64,000 nt of DNA from Castellaniella sp. GTDB taxonomy: Bacteria > Pseudomonadota > Gammaproteobacteria > Burkholderiales > Burkholderiaceae_B. Shown here piece after piece: positions 48,271 through 56,652 of this stretch. Numbering within the stretch: the stretch's first letter is position 1; each line of letters opens with the position of its first letter. The notes beneath the pieces are model-generated. The model was not told the origin of the DNA, did not search any database, and was given only the letters and a program-made list of their open reading frames with translations. The DNA is taken from NCBI RefSeq assembly GCF_004321985.1, contig NZ_SCQN01000035.1, positions 19,327 to 83,326 on the forward strand, written 5' to 3'. A program made the translations under genes and the position numbers.

Positions 48271-48867
48271 ATGGAAACCCTCAACGACACCGTTTTTCTA
48301 TGGCTGAACGCGCCGGCGCACCCCGATCCCTGGCTGCTGTCCGCAGCCATAGTCCTGGCCAACTGGCTTATCTGGCTGGCGCCATTGATCCTCATCGCTG
48401 GCTGGCTCTACGGAGATGGGACCACCCGACGAACCGTCATCCTTTCAGCTCTGGCGGGAACGCTGGGCCTGCTCGTCAACCAGCTGATCGCCCTGGTCTG
48501 GACGCACCCCAGGCCATTCGTCCTGGGCCTGGGCCACACCTTCATGCAGCATGCTCCCGATTCTTCATTTCCCAGCGATCACCTGACGCTCTGGTGGGCC
48601 ATCGCTTTCAGTCTGCTGGTACAAGCACGACTGAGATTCCCGGCCGCCCTCATGGCGGTTTTGGGCATTGCAATCGCGTGGGCGCGAATCTACCTGGGTG
48701 TGCATTTTCCACTGGACATGGCGGGGGCGGCCATAGTTGCCATACTTTGTGCCTGGCTGGTCCGCGCCCTGGCGGGCTGGTACCTGGACCCGCTCTACCG
48801 GTTGATGCTGTCGATCTATCGCGCAGCCTTCGGCTGGCTGATCCGCAAAGGACTGACCAGGCCATAA
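48271..48867 (+). CDS. PAP2-family phosphatase (undecaprenyl-diphosphatase, BcrC/YbjG-like)
   Basis: A 198-residue membrane phosphatase with about five helices. The three PAP2 motifs are visible: THPRPF (C1), SSFPSDH (C2) and ARIYLGVHFPLD (C3), with both catalytic histidines. BcrC-type members dephosphorylate undecaprenyl diphosphate, and related ones act on lipid A phosphates. The place ahead of an OmpR-type two-component system suggests an envelope-stress or cationic-peptide response (inference). The response regulator starts 53 bp downstream. Confidence 0.9.
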   Translation: METLNDTVFLWLNAPAHPDPWLLSAAIVLANWLIWLAPLILIAGWLYGDGTTRRTVILSALAGTLGLLVNQLIALVWTHPRPFVLGLGHTFMQHAPDSSFPSDHLTLWWAIAFSLLVQARLRFPAALMAVLGIAIAWARIYLGVHFPLDMAGAAIVAILCAWLVRALAGWYLDPLYRLMLSIYRAAFGWLIRKGLTRP

Positions 48868-48920
48868 TCACGGTCATAGAGCAACGGGTCAACCTCCCGC
48901 CACAAAGGGCTCCCATCACC

Positions 48921-49586
48921 ATGCGCGTACTACTGGTCGAAGACGACACCATGATCGGGGAGGTCATCCGGGACACGCTGAAGGACGAATCCTACGCGGT
49001 AGACTGGATTCAAGATGGCCTCACCGTCGCCACCACACTGAAGGCGCAGCGATACGACATCATCCTGCTGGACCTGGGGCTGCCCGGCCAAGACGGCCAG
49101 GAGATTCTCGCCAGCTTGCGTGCCCGCCGCGACGCCACCCCGGTGCTGATCATCACCGCACGGGATACCTTGTCGGAACGCCTCCGAGGGCTGGATGGGG
49201 GTGCCGATGACTATGTGCTCAAGCCCTTCGAGATGGAGGAGCTGCTCGCTCGCATGCGCGCCATCCTTCGGCGCAAAGGGGGGCAGGCTGCGCCCACACT
49301 CAGCAACGGGATTCTTTCGCTGGATCCCGCGACCCAGGAAGCAACCATCCGTGGCAGTCCCGCTGTGGCGCTCACGGGGCGTGAGTTTGCGCTGCTGCAG
49401 GCCTTGCTCATCCGCCCGGGGGCGATCCTGTCGCGCGCAACGCTGGAAGATCACATCTACGGCTGGGGTGAAGAGGTCGAAAGCAACATGGTGGATTTCC
49501 TGATCCATGCGCTGCGCCGCAAGCTGCGCAATGACGTCATTCAGAACGTGAGGGGTGTCGGGTGGAGAGTCTCAAAAGGCGGTTGA
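48921..49586 (+). CDS. OmpR-family response regulator (QseB/PmrA-like)
   Basis: A 221-residue DNA-binding regulator. Receiver residues are in place: acidic pair in VEDD, phospho-acceptor Asp51 in LLDLGLPG, Thr79 and Lys101 in VLKPF. The C-terminal winged helix has LTGREFALLQALL and NMVDFLIHALRRKLRND. It begins MRVLLVEDD at 48921 inside a longer open frame. It overlaps the sensor kinase gene by 25 bp. Likely target: the two tandem boxes at 48037 and 51044. Confidence 0.95.
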   Translation: MRVLLVEDDTMIGEVIRDTLKDESYAVDWIQDGLTVATTLKAQRYDIILLDLGLPGQDGQEILASLRARRDATPVLIITARDTLSERLRGLDGGADDYVLKPFEMEELLARMRAILRRKGGQAAPTLSNGILSLDPATQEATIRGSPAVALTGREFALLQALLIRPGAILSRATLEDHIYGWGEEVESNMVDFLIHALRRKLRNDVIQNVRGVGWRVSKGG

Positions 49587-50947
49587 ACGATTCGATTCAG
49601 CTCAAGCTGTCATTCGTACTTGCATCGGTCGTTGCCGTGATTGCCGTGGCCGCAGGGGCATTCTCTTTTTTGTCGACGCTAGACGACGCCCACGAACGAC
49701 AGGACGATGTGCTCTACCAGGTGGCCGATCTGACCACCCACATCGTGGCGACTGCACCACAGGCCATCCAGAGCATCAAACTTCTGGATGAAGACCGGGA
49801 TTCGTCGCTCATTGTTCAAGTCCTGACCGAACAGGGTTCGGTCGAATTCCCTACCGCAGGCACCCACCTTCCCATTTCGCCCTCACAGCCCGACGGCCTG
49901 CATACGCTGGACGTTGGAGACCAGACCTTCCGCGTGCTCGTACGCACGATCCCCTCTCATCAGCGCATCGTCGTCGCCCAGGACACGGATCTGCGCAACG
50001 CGGCCGCACTCAAAGATGCGCTGCGAACGCTCATGCCGTTTCTGATTCTGGTACCCATATTGCTGGTCGCCATCGCCGACATCATTCGTCGCATGTTTCG
50101 GCCCACGCGAAAACTCTCCGAACAGGTGGACGCCCGACGCGAAACTGACCTGAGCCCCGTCGGCAGCGACCACCTGCCGCGTGAAATACGGCCTTTCGTG
50201 CGGGCCATCAACCGGCTGCTCGTCCGGGTTGCCGAATCCATGGAAGCTCAGCGCCGGTTCATCGCGGACGCCGCGCATGAGCTGCGCTCTCCGGCAGCGG
50301 CGCTGTCGCTGCAGGCTGAGCGCCTGGGGCGCGCAGCCATGTCCGATGAAGCCCGCGACCGGCTGCAGGCGTTGCGCCGAGGGCTGGATCGCAACCAACA
50401 TTTGCTCACCCAGCTGCTGGCGCTTGCGAAAGCCCAGTCCACGTCCGACGCGCCCTCCCACTCAGTGACAAAGGTGGGTGCAGTCATCCATGACGTGCTG
50501 GAAACTGTGTTGCCGCTGGCTGAAGCAAAACACATCGATATCGGTGTGACGGGCGACGATGATCTGGACCTGCCCATCAGCGAGCTGGATCTCACCACTC
50601 TGGTACGCAATCTGACGGATAACGCTATCCGCTACACGCCCGAGGGCGGCAGAGTGGACCTGAGCGTGACCGCCACGCCAGAGGCCATCGTGCTCTGCGT
50701 ATCAGATTCGGGACCGGGGGTACCTGCCGAAGAACGGGATCACATTTTCGAGCCGTTCTATCGTGTGCTCGGAACCGGCCAAGCGGGATCGGGCCTTGGG
50801 CTTTCCATCGTTGCCGCCATCGTCCAAAAGGTCGGGGCTATCATCGAGTTCAGTCATTCGGACGAGACGACACAGAGCGGACTGTGCGTCACCCTTACCT
50901 TCTCCACGAACGGGCTGCCGTTGGAACCAACGAACGAACCATACTGA
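49562..50947 (+). CDS. Sensor histidine kinase (QseC/PmrB-like)
   Basis: A 461-residue inner-membrane kinase: TM1 about 16-37, a periplasmic sensor of about 115 residues, TM2 about 156-175, then the dimerisation box FIADAAHELRSP with His239, N-box LVRNLTDNAIRY, G1 SDSGPGVP and G2 GSGLGLSIV. The start is GTG at 49562, overlapping the response regulator gene by 25 bp, so the two are coupled. The signal sensed is unknown; the small acidic periplasmic loop (LLDEDRDSS) could bind cations or peptides (inference). Confidence 0.94.
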   Translation: MESLKRRLNDSIQLKLSFVLASVVAVIAVAAGAFSFLSTLDDAHERQDDVLYQVADLTTHIVATAPQAIQSIKLLDEDRDSSLIVQVLTEQGSVEFPTAGTHLPISPSQPDGLHTLDVGDQTFRVLVRTIPSHQRIVVAQDTDLRNAAALKDALRTLMPFLILVPILLVAIADIIRRMFRPTRKLSEQVDARRETDLSPVGSDHLPREIRPFVRAINRLLVRVAESMEAQRRFIADAAHELRSPAAALSLQAERLGRAAMSDEARDRLQALRRGLDRNQHLLTQLLALAKAQSTSDAPSHSVTKVGAVIHDVLETVLPLAEAKHIDIGVTGDDDLDLPISELDLTTLVRNLTDNAIRYTPEGGRVDLSVTATPEAIVLCVSDSGPGVPAEERDHIFEPFYRVLGTGQAGSGLGLSIVAAIVQKVGAIIEFSHSDETTQSGLCVTLTFSTNGLPLEPTNEPY

Positions 50948-51043
50948 AAACAACCCAACGGCGTTCCGGCGCGGCTCTTCCCCAAGGCGTCTGAGTGCTG
51001 CATTGCTGATCCGCCAGCGCAGCGCCATGTGCCAGCCTGCCTT

Positions 51044-51065
51044 CTAATTCTGATCTAAATCTGGC
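51044..51065 (+). promoter_or_regulatory. Tandem 11-bp response-regulator box, copy 2
   Basis: CTAATTCTGAT (51044-51054) then CTAAATCTGGC (51055-51065), matching each other at 8 of 11 positions and nearly the same as copy 1. A -10-like TATAGA follows at 51068-51073. It lies 52 bp ahead of the efflux operon start, so the pump and the two-component system probably answer to the same regulator. Confidence 0.65.
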
Positions 51066-51116
51066 TCTATAGACTCTGGTCCATTCGAAACGATCGGATC
51101 AAGAGGACAGCCAGGA

Positions 51117-52487
51117 ATGATGAAAGCCCCAGCGAGGATAGGTGCACTGGCCTGCGCCCTGGCCCTGAGCGGCTGCGCCAGCTACCACGCACTGCCGCTA
51201 CCGACGCAGGCCAGGCTCGCAAACGACATCACCGATCTCCAGCGCGCCATCCCCGAGACCGGTTCAGGCGCAGGCCCTCACATCATTGCCATCGACAAAC
51301 CGATCCACGTGGATGACGTCGGGCTGCTCGCAATCCTCAACGACCCCGAGCTCCGTTCGGAACGGGGTGAATCCGCACTGGCTCACGCAGATCTTACCCA
51401 AAGCACGCTCATTCCCAACCCTTCAGTGAGCCTCAGTTACGCCGCTTTGCTGGGTGGTCCCGGCGTCGCAGGCGCCTACACGGCGTCGCTGGCGCAGGAC
51501 GTCGCATCACTCGTGACCTACCGCAGCCGGGTCGCAGCGGCACACGACCGCGTGTCACAAGTCAACGCCGACCTGCTGTGGAAGGAGTGGCAGATTGCAC
51601 AAAAAGCGCGGTTGCTGGCGACCACACTCTACTGGAATGGACAAGCCATCCGGGCAAGCGGCGGGGAACTCGCCGCCGTCACACAGACCGAATCGCAGAT
51701 GGCACAAGCTCTGAACCGCGGCGAGATCAGCCTGAGCGCCATCAGCCCGGTACAGGCTTCGAAAGCATCCCTGGAACAGGCACTGGCCGCCCTGCAAATG
51801 CAACAGCTCAAGAACTGGGGAGAACTCAATACCTTGCTGGGGCTGAAGCCCAATGTGCGCTTTGCCATTGCCCGCCCCCAACCGCACGCGCTGCCGAATG
51901 ATCTGACGAAACTTGCCGCCAGCGTGCAGGATCGCCGGCCCGACCTCATCGCCCTGCAGCTGGGCTACCGCTCAGCGGACCAGGATGTACGCACCGCGAT
52001 CCTGGGCCAGTTTCCCGCGCTGCTTCTGGGCGGGTCCTGGAATTCCGATACCTCGCAGGTCCGCTCGGGAGGACCCACGGTCACTTTCGATCTACCGACT
52101 TTCAGCCGCAATCAGGGCCAAGTTGCCAAGACCCGGGCCACACGTCTGCTGCTGCACGAGCAGTACCAGAGTCGTCTGGATACGAGTGCTGCCAGCGTGC
52201 TTTCGTTACAGGCACAAAATCAGGCCATCACGACGCAGCTTGCGGCGGCGGCCAAGAACGTCCACACCGCGGATCTGCAGGTGCATGCCGCAAAAGCTGC
52301 ATTTGACGCAGGCAATCTGGACTCCCGAACATTGGCCGATTACCGGTCCACAGCGCTGGCCCGAACGCTACAGCGCCTGGATCTGGAACGTGCCCGCGAT
52401 GAAACAGCAATTGCGCTGGAACTTGAGCTTGGGCTGGGCCTTCCTCACGTCCGGATCGCCCCCATGGATGAGGTGAAATCACTATGA
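51117..52487 (+). CDS. Outer-membrane efflux lipoprotein (TolC/OprM-type channel)
   Basis: A 456-residue TolC-fold outer-membrane factor. Residues 1-20 form a lipoprotein signal with lipobox LSGC (Cys20). Two OEP repeats of helical hairpins follow (about 70-260 and 265-445), for example VQDRRPDLIALQLGYRSAD at the start of the second, a usual OEP segment. It is the exit duct of the tripartite pump. It overlaps the adaptor gene by 4 bp. The long N-terminal segment before the first helix (IIAIDKPIHVDDVGLLAIL) resembles that of metal-type CusC/CzcC channels loosely. Confidence 0.9.
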   Translation: MMKAPARIGALACALALSGCASYHALPLPTQARLANDITDLQRAIPETGSGAGPHIIAIDKPIHVDDVGLLAILNDPELRSERGESALAHADLTQSTLIPNPSVSLSYAALLGGPGVAGAYTASLAQDVASLVTYRSRVAAAHDRVSQVNADLLWKEWQIAQKARLLATTLYWNGQAIRASGGELAAVTQTESQMAQALNRGEISLSAISPVQASKASLEQALAALQMQQLKNWGELNTLLGLKPNVRFAIARPQPHALPNDLTKLAASVQDRRPDLIALQLGYRSADQDVRTAILGQFPALLLGGSWNSDTSQVRSGGPTVTFDLPTFSRNQGQVAKTRATRLLLHEQYQSRLDTSAASVLSLQAQNQAITTQLAAAAKNVHTADLQVHAAKAAFDAGNLDSRTLADYRSTALARTLQRLDLERARDETAIALELELGLGLPHVRIAPMDEVKSL

Positions 52488-53560
52488 AACGTCTGATGAT
52501 GACTGGAGCGGCCCTACTGGCAGCATGGGTGGGCTATCTGGGGCTGGGATACAGTAGTGGCGCGACCGAACCCGCCGCAAGCGCCGCAGCGCCCAGCGTG
52601 CTGGTCACGGCTGTCCCGCTGCAGCCGGGCAGCCTCGCGCAGACACTCACGGCTTACGGCGCGATCCAGTCCTCACCTTCTGCCGTGCAAGCCATCACTG
52701 CACACGCGAACGAGACGGTGCAGGCCCTCTTCGTCCACGCGGGGGACCGCATACCGGCGGGTGCACCGCTGCTATCGCTCACACCCAGTGCGCAAACGAT
52801 AGCCGCCTACAAGCAGGCGCAATCCGCAGCACTTGATGCCCGGGCGCAGGTCGCCAGAACACGCAAACTCCTGGCTCAGCACCTGGCCACCGTTCAAGAT
52901 CTGGCCAACGCACAGAAGACCGACACCGATGCCCGGTCGGCACTGGAAGCACTCAAGGCACAGGGAGGCGACTCACCGGTCACACTGCGGGCGCCCTTCC
53001 CCGCCATCGTGACGCGGCTTGCAGTCTCCAGCGGTTCAGCCGTCGCACCGGGCACCGCCATGCTCGAGCTGGCAGGGGTGGCCGGGCTGGTGCTGCGGGT
53101 CGGCGTGATCCCGGACGAAGCACGCCGCGTGCACCCGGGCGATCCGGTACAAATTACTTCCCTTAAGAATGAACCGGCGCAATCGGGATCAGTCAGCCGT
53201 ATCGCCGGAGCTGTCGATGCGGCCTCGGGCCTCATCCCGATCGATATTGTGCTTGCCACCGATCACCTGTTCCCCGGAGAAACGGCACGCGCCGTCATCA
53301 CGGTAGGGCAGGCACAGGGGTATGTGGTCCCTCATGCCGCCATCCTTGCAGACGACCAGGGAGCCCCCTATGTCGTGCAGGCTGACGGCGCGAAGGCGCG
53401 CAAGGTCAAGGTGCATATCGAAGCCACTCAGGGAAACCAGGTAGCCGTACGGGGCGACGGGCTCAATGCCCAACAGGCCCTGGTGCTCTCGGGGAATTAC
53501 CAGCTCGATGACGGAATGGCGCTGCGCTTTGCAGACGCCGTCAAAGGGTTGACGAAATGA
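52484..53560 (+). CDS. RND efflux periplasmic adaptor
   Basis: A 358-residue membrane-fusion protein with an N-terminal signal/anchor helix. Lipoyl halves flank a short helical hairpin: AITAHANETVQALFVHAGD and TLRAPFPAIVTRLAVSSG. The beta-barrel and membrane-proximal domains follow (RVGVIPDEARRVHPGDPV; VPHAAILADDQGAPYVVQ). It bridges pump and outer-membrane channel. It overlaps both neighbours by 4 bp. Confidence 0.92.
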   Translation: MKRLMMTGAALLAAWVGYLGLGYSSGATEPAASAAAPSVLVTAVPLQPGSLAQTLTAYGAIQSSPSAVQAITAHANETVQALFVHAGDRIPAGAPLLSLTPSAQTIAAYKQAQSAALDARAQVARTRKLLAQHLATVQDLANAQKTDTDARSALEALKAQGGDSPVTLRAPFPAIVTRLAVSSGSAVAPGTAMLELAGVAGLVLRVGVIPDEARRVHPGDPVQITSLKNEPAQSGSVSRIAGAVDAASGLIPIDIVLATDHLFPGETARAVITVGQAQGYVVPHAAILADDQGAPYVVQADGAKARKVKVHIEATQGNQVAVRGDGLNAQQALVLSGNYQLDDGMALRFADAVKGLTK

Positions 53561-56500
53561 GCCTGCCCGCCTGGATAGAAGAACACAGGCTGCCGGTTCT
53601 TTTCGTTGCCTTCGCACTGACGCTTGCCGGCATCTACGCCGCCATTCGGCTTCCAGTAGGCCTGTTTCCGGTCACGAGCTTTCCGCGTATCCGCGTCGAA
53701 GTGAATACCGGCAGCATGCCGGCGCAACAGATGCTGATCGATGTGACACAGCCACTGGAAGCCGTGGCACGCGCCGTTCCGGGTGTGACGGGAATTTCGT
53801 CGACGACCTCGCGCGGTTCTGCGCAGATCTTCGTCACCTTCCCCTGGGGCACGGACATGGACCGTGCCCTCATCCACGTGGACGCTGCCTTTTCACGCAA
53901 GATGGCCGACCTGCCAGCGGGAACCACCTACGGCGTGAGCCAGATGAGCCCAAACGCCGTCATGCCGTTCGTCTCCTACGCGCTGCTCTCGGACAAGCTC
54001 TCGCCTGCGCGCCTACGGGAGATTGCCCAGCATGAGGTGGTGCCGCTTCTGACCGGTATCGCGGGCATCCGCCGCGTGGGCGTATTGGGCGGCAAGACCC
54101 CGGAGGTGCAAGTGTCCATATCGACGCAAGCGCTGCAGGCTTATGGCCTGACGCTTGCGGACGTCAGCAACGCTCTGGCCGCCACCAACACCGTTGCCGC
54201 CGCCGGGCATCTGGCCGACAACGATCTGCTCTATCTGGCGGTGAACGATAACGCCTTCACATCCGTACAGTCAGTGGGCGACGTGACGCTGCGCACGCGC
54301 AAGTCCGGCGTAGTGCGCCTGTCGCAGATCGCCACCATCACGATGGGTTCAGAGCCGCAGTGGCTGCTGGTCAACGTGAACGGCCACCCGGGAGTCACCT
54401 TCGACGTTTACCAGCAGGACAACGCCGACTCGCTGGCGCTCGCCCGGCAAGTCGGACAACACCTCGACGCCTTCATGAAGACCCAGCCTGCGTCGCTGCA
54501 TCTGTATAAATGGTACGACCAGACGCAACTCGTGCACTCCTCCATCGCGGCTCTGGAAGAAGCCATTGCCATTGGGCTGCTCTTTGCAGCGGGCGTCCTC
54601 TTCTGGTTTTTGCGCAGCGCGCGGGTCACGGCGGTCGCGATGATCGTGGTTCCGATGTCTGTCATGATCAGCATGCTCGTGCTGTGGCTGCTGGGCATGA
54701 CGCTCAATATCATGACACTGGGCGGCATCGCGGCTGCCATTGGCCTGCTGATCGACGACGTGATCGTCATGATCGAGCATATCGCCCGCCGGATTGGTCA
54801 TTCAAACGCGGAACACGACCCACAAAGAGGCGTACTGCGCGCGGCACGCGAGTTTCTGGCGCCCCTGATGGGTTCGTCACTGGCCACGGTCATCATCTTC
54901 ATCCCGCTGGCGTTTCTGTCGGGGGTGACGGGTGCCTTCTTCAGGTTCCTGTCGCTCACCATGGCCTCGTCCCTCATCATCTCGTTTCTGCTCACGGCCT
55001 TCGTCGTGCCGCTGTTGGCGCGCCGCCTCATCGACTTCGACCACTGGACCGATCCATCCCATGGCAAGGACACGCGGCTCAAACATGCTCACGGCCGACT
55101 GCTTGATCTCGCGTTTTGCAAACCTTGGATCGTTGCGCTGGCGCTGGCCGCAGTGGCCGGGGTGGGCTATCTGGGCTATCAGCATGTGGGCACCGGGTTC
55201 CTGCCGCGCATGGACGAAGGTGGCTTCGTGCTGGACTACAAGACGGCGCCCAGCACCTCGCTGGCGGAAACCAACCGGGAACTCACACAGGTCGAAGCCA
55301 TCCTCAAGACCAACCCTTATGTAGATACTTATTCGCGGCGCACGGGCGCAGGGCTTGGGGGCGACCTGACTGAAACCTACCAGGGAGACTTTTTCGTGCG
55401 CCTGGTGGATCCCTCCAGACGACCCGATATCTGGAAAGTGATGGACGACATCTCCACGAAAGTCTCCAGTCAAGTTCCCGGGGTGGACTTCGATACCCAC
55501 CAGCTGATGGGCGACATGATCGGCGACATGGTGGGCCGCCGACAGCCGGTGGTGATCCAGCTGAGTGCCAAGAACGCCAACGAGCTCGCTCCCGCCGCCC
55601 AGAAAATCGCTGCGGCCCTTGCCAGAGTGCCTGGCGTAGAGGCTGCGTCCATCAGTGACGGTGTGACACCTGCCGGCGATGCGCTGAAGATCCACGTCGA
55701 CTCCGCTGCCGCAACCCAGCACAACGTCACCGTGGCCGAGGTCAAGAACCAGGTGCAGCACTACCTGGAAGGCTCGGTCGTGACCCGGTATCTTGCGGCA
55801 AACCGCGATGTGGGGGTCCGGCTCAAGCTCCAGGCACCAGAAGGCAGAATCTACCGTGACCAGCTGGGTGACCTCCCGATCGAATCCCCAGACGGGCAGA
55901 CTTTTCCGTTGAAAGCGGTCGCAAGCACGCAATTCGTGTCTGGCCAGCCAGAGCTCACGCGCGACAACCTGCGGCAGATCGTTGCCATCACGGCGCAGAC
56001 CAACGGCTCGCGCGACCTGGGCTCAACCATCGCCTCGGTCAAACAGATGCTACAGACTCCTGACCTGATTCCAGCCGGAATGACCTATACATTTGGTGGC
56101 GCTTACCAACAACAGCAACAAGCAGCGCGCGGTATGGTGAAGGTCTTTGCGGCGGCCGTCGCGGCCGAAATCATTCTGCTGATGTTCCTGTACCGCACCC
56201 TCTTCATCCCGCTCATCGTCATGGCCACCTCACTGCTGTCCACCGGCGCAGTTTTCGTCGGACTCTGGCTCACGGGTGTGGAACTCAACATTACCGCCAT
56301 GATGGGCATGGTGATGATCATCGGCATCGCTACCGAGATGGCCATCTTCCTGGTGTCAGAATATCAGGCGCTGCGCCAGGCCCTGCCTGTGCGCGAAGCC
56401 CTGCGATCGGCCGCCCTCAACCGCCTGAGACCTATCGTCATGAGCACACTTGCAATGATCCTTGCGTTGGTGCCACTGGGCGCCGCCGTGAGCGGTGCCG

Positions 56501-56652
56501 GAGACCAGATGCTGCAGCCGTTGGCGATCGCCATCATCGCCGGTGCCCTGGTGCAGTTGCCACTGGTGCTGCTGGCCATGCCCGTGCTGATCGACCTGGC
56601 CGAGCGACATGCCAGTAGCGAGCCACTGCCCGCAGCGCAAGGTCTATTGTGA
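53557..56652 (+). CDS. RND-family efflux pump (inner-membrane transporter)
   Basis: A 1031-residue proton-driven pump with TM1, a large periplasmic domain, TM2-6, a second periplasmic domain and TM7-12. The proton-relay helix TM4 reads GGIAAAIGLLIDDVIVMIEH with the Asp-Asp pair of drug/lipid-type pumps rather than the heavy-metal DGAVV pattern, so metal export is less likely. The TM10 region has MMGMVMIIGIATEMAIFLV. Substrate unknown; detergent-, bile- or lipid-like compounds are possible. It is translationally coupled to adaptor and GT39 genes by 4-bp overlaps. Confidence 0.94.
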   Translation: MSLPAWIEEHRLPVLFVAFALTLAGIYAAIRLPVGLFPVTSFPRIRVEVNTGSMPAQQMLIDVTQPLEAVARAVPGVTGISSTTSRGSAQIFVTFPWGTDMDRALIHVDAAFSRKMADLPAGTTYGVSQMSPNAVMPFVSYALLSDKLSPARLREIAQHEVVPLLTGIAGIRRVGVLGGKTPEVQVSISTQALQAYGLTLADVSNALAATNTVAAAGHLADNDLLYLAVNDNAFTSVQSVGDVTLRTRKSGVVRLSQIATITMGSEPQWLLVNVNGHPGVTFDVYQQDNADSLALARQVGQHLDAFMKTQPASLHLYKWYDQTQLVHSSIAALEEAIAIGLLFAAGVLFWFLRSARVTAVAMIVVPMSVMISMLVLWLLGMTLNIMTLGGIAAAIGLLIDDVIVMIEHIARRIGHSNAEHDPQRGVLRAAREFLAPLMGSSLATVIIFIPLAFLSGVTGAFFRFLSLTMASSLIISFLLTAFVVPLLARRLIDFDHWTDPSHGKDTRLKHAHGRLLDLAFCKPWIVALALAAVAGVGYLGYQHVGTGFLPRMDEGGFVLDYKTAPSTSLAETNRELTQVEAILKTNPYVDTYSRRTGAGLGGDLTETYQGDFFVRLVDPSRRPDIWKVMDDISTKVSSQVPGVDFDTHQLMGDMIGDMVGRRQPVVIQLSAKNANELAPAAQKIAAALARVPGVEAASISDGVTPAGDALKIHVDSAAATQHNVTVAEVKNQVQHYLEGSVVTRYLAANRDVGVRLKLQAPEGRIYRDQLGDLPIESPDGQTFPLKAVASTQFVSGQPELTRDNLRQIVAITAQTNGSRDLGSTIASVKQMLQTPDLIPAGMTYTFGGAYQQQQQAARGMVKVFAAAVAAEIILLMFLYRTLFIPLIVMATSLLSTGAVFVGLWLTGVELNITAMMGMVMIIGIATEMAIFLVSEYQALRQALPVREALRSAALNRLRPIVMSTLAMILALVPLGAAVSGAGDQMLQPLAIAIIAGALVQLPLVLLAMPVLIDLAERHASSEPLPAAQGLL

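Noticed and set aside
53557..56652. Heavy-metal (CusA/CzcA) assignment for the RND pump near the copper genes
   Set aside because: TM4 has an Asp-Asp pair rather than the metal-pump DGAVV pattern, the periplasmic Met clusters of CusA were not seen, and the operon is regulated by a different box from the copper genes.
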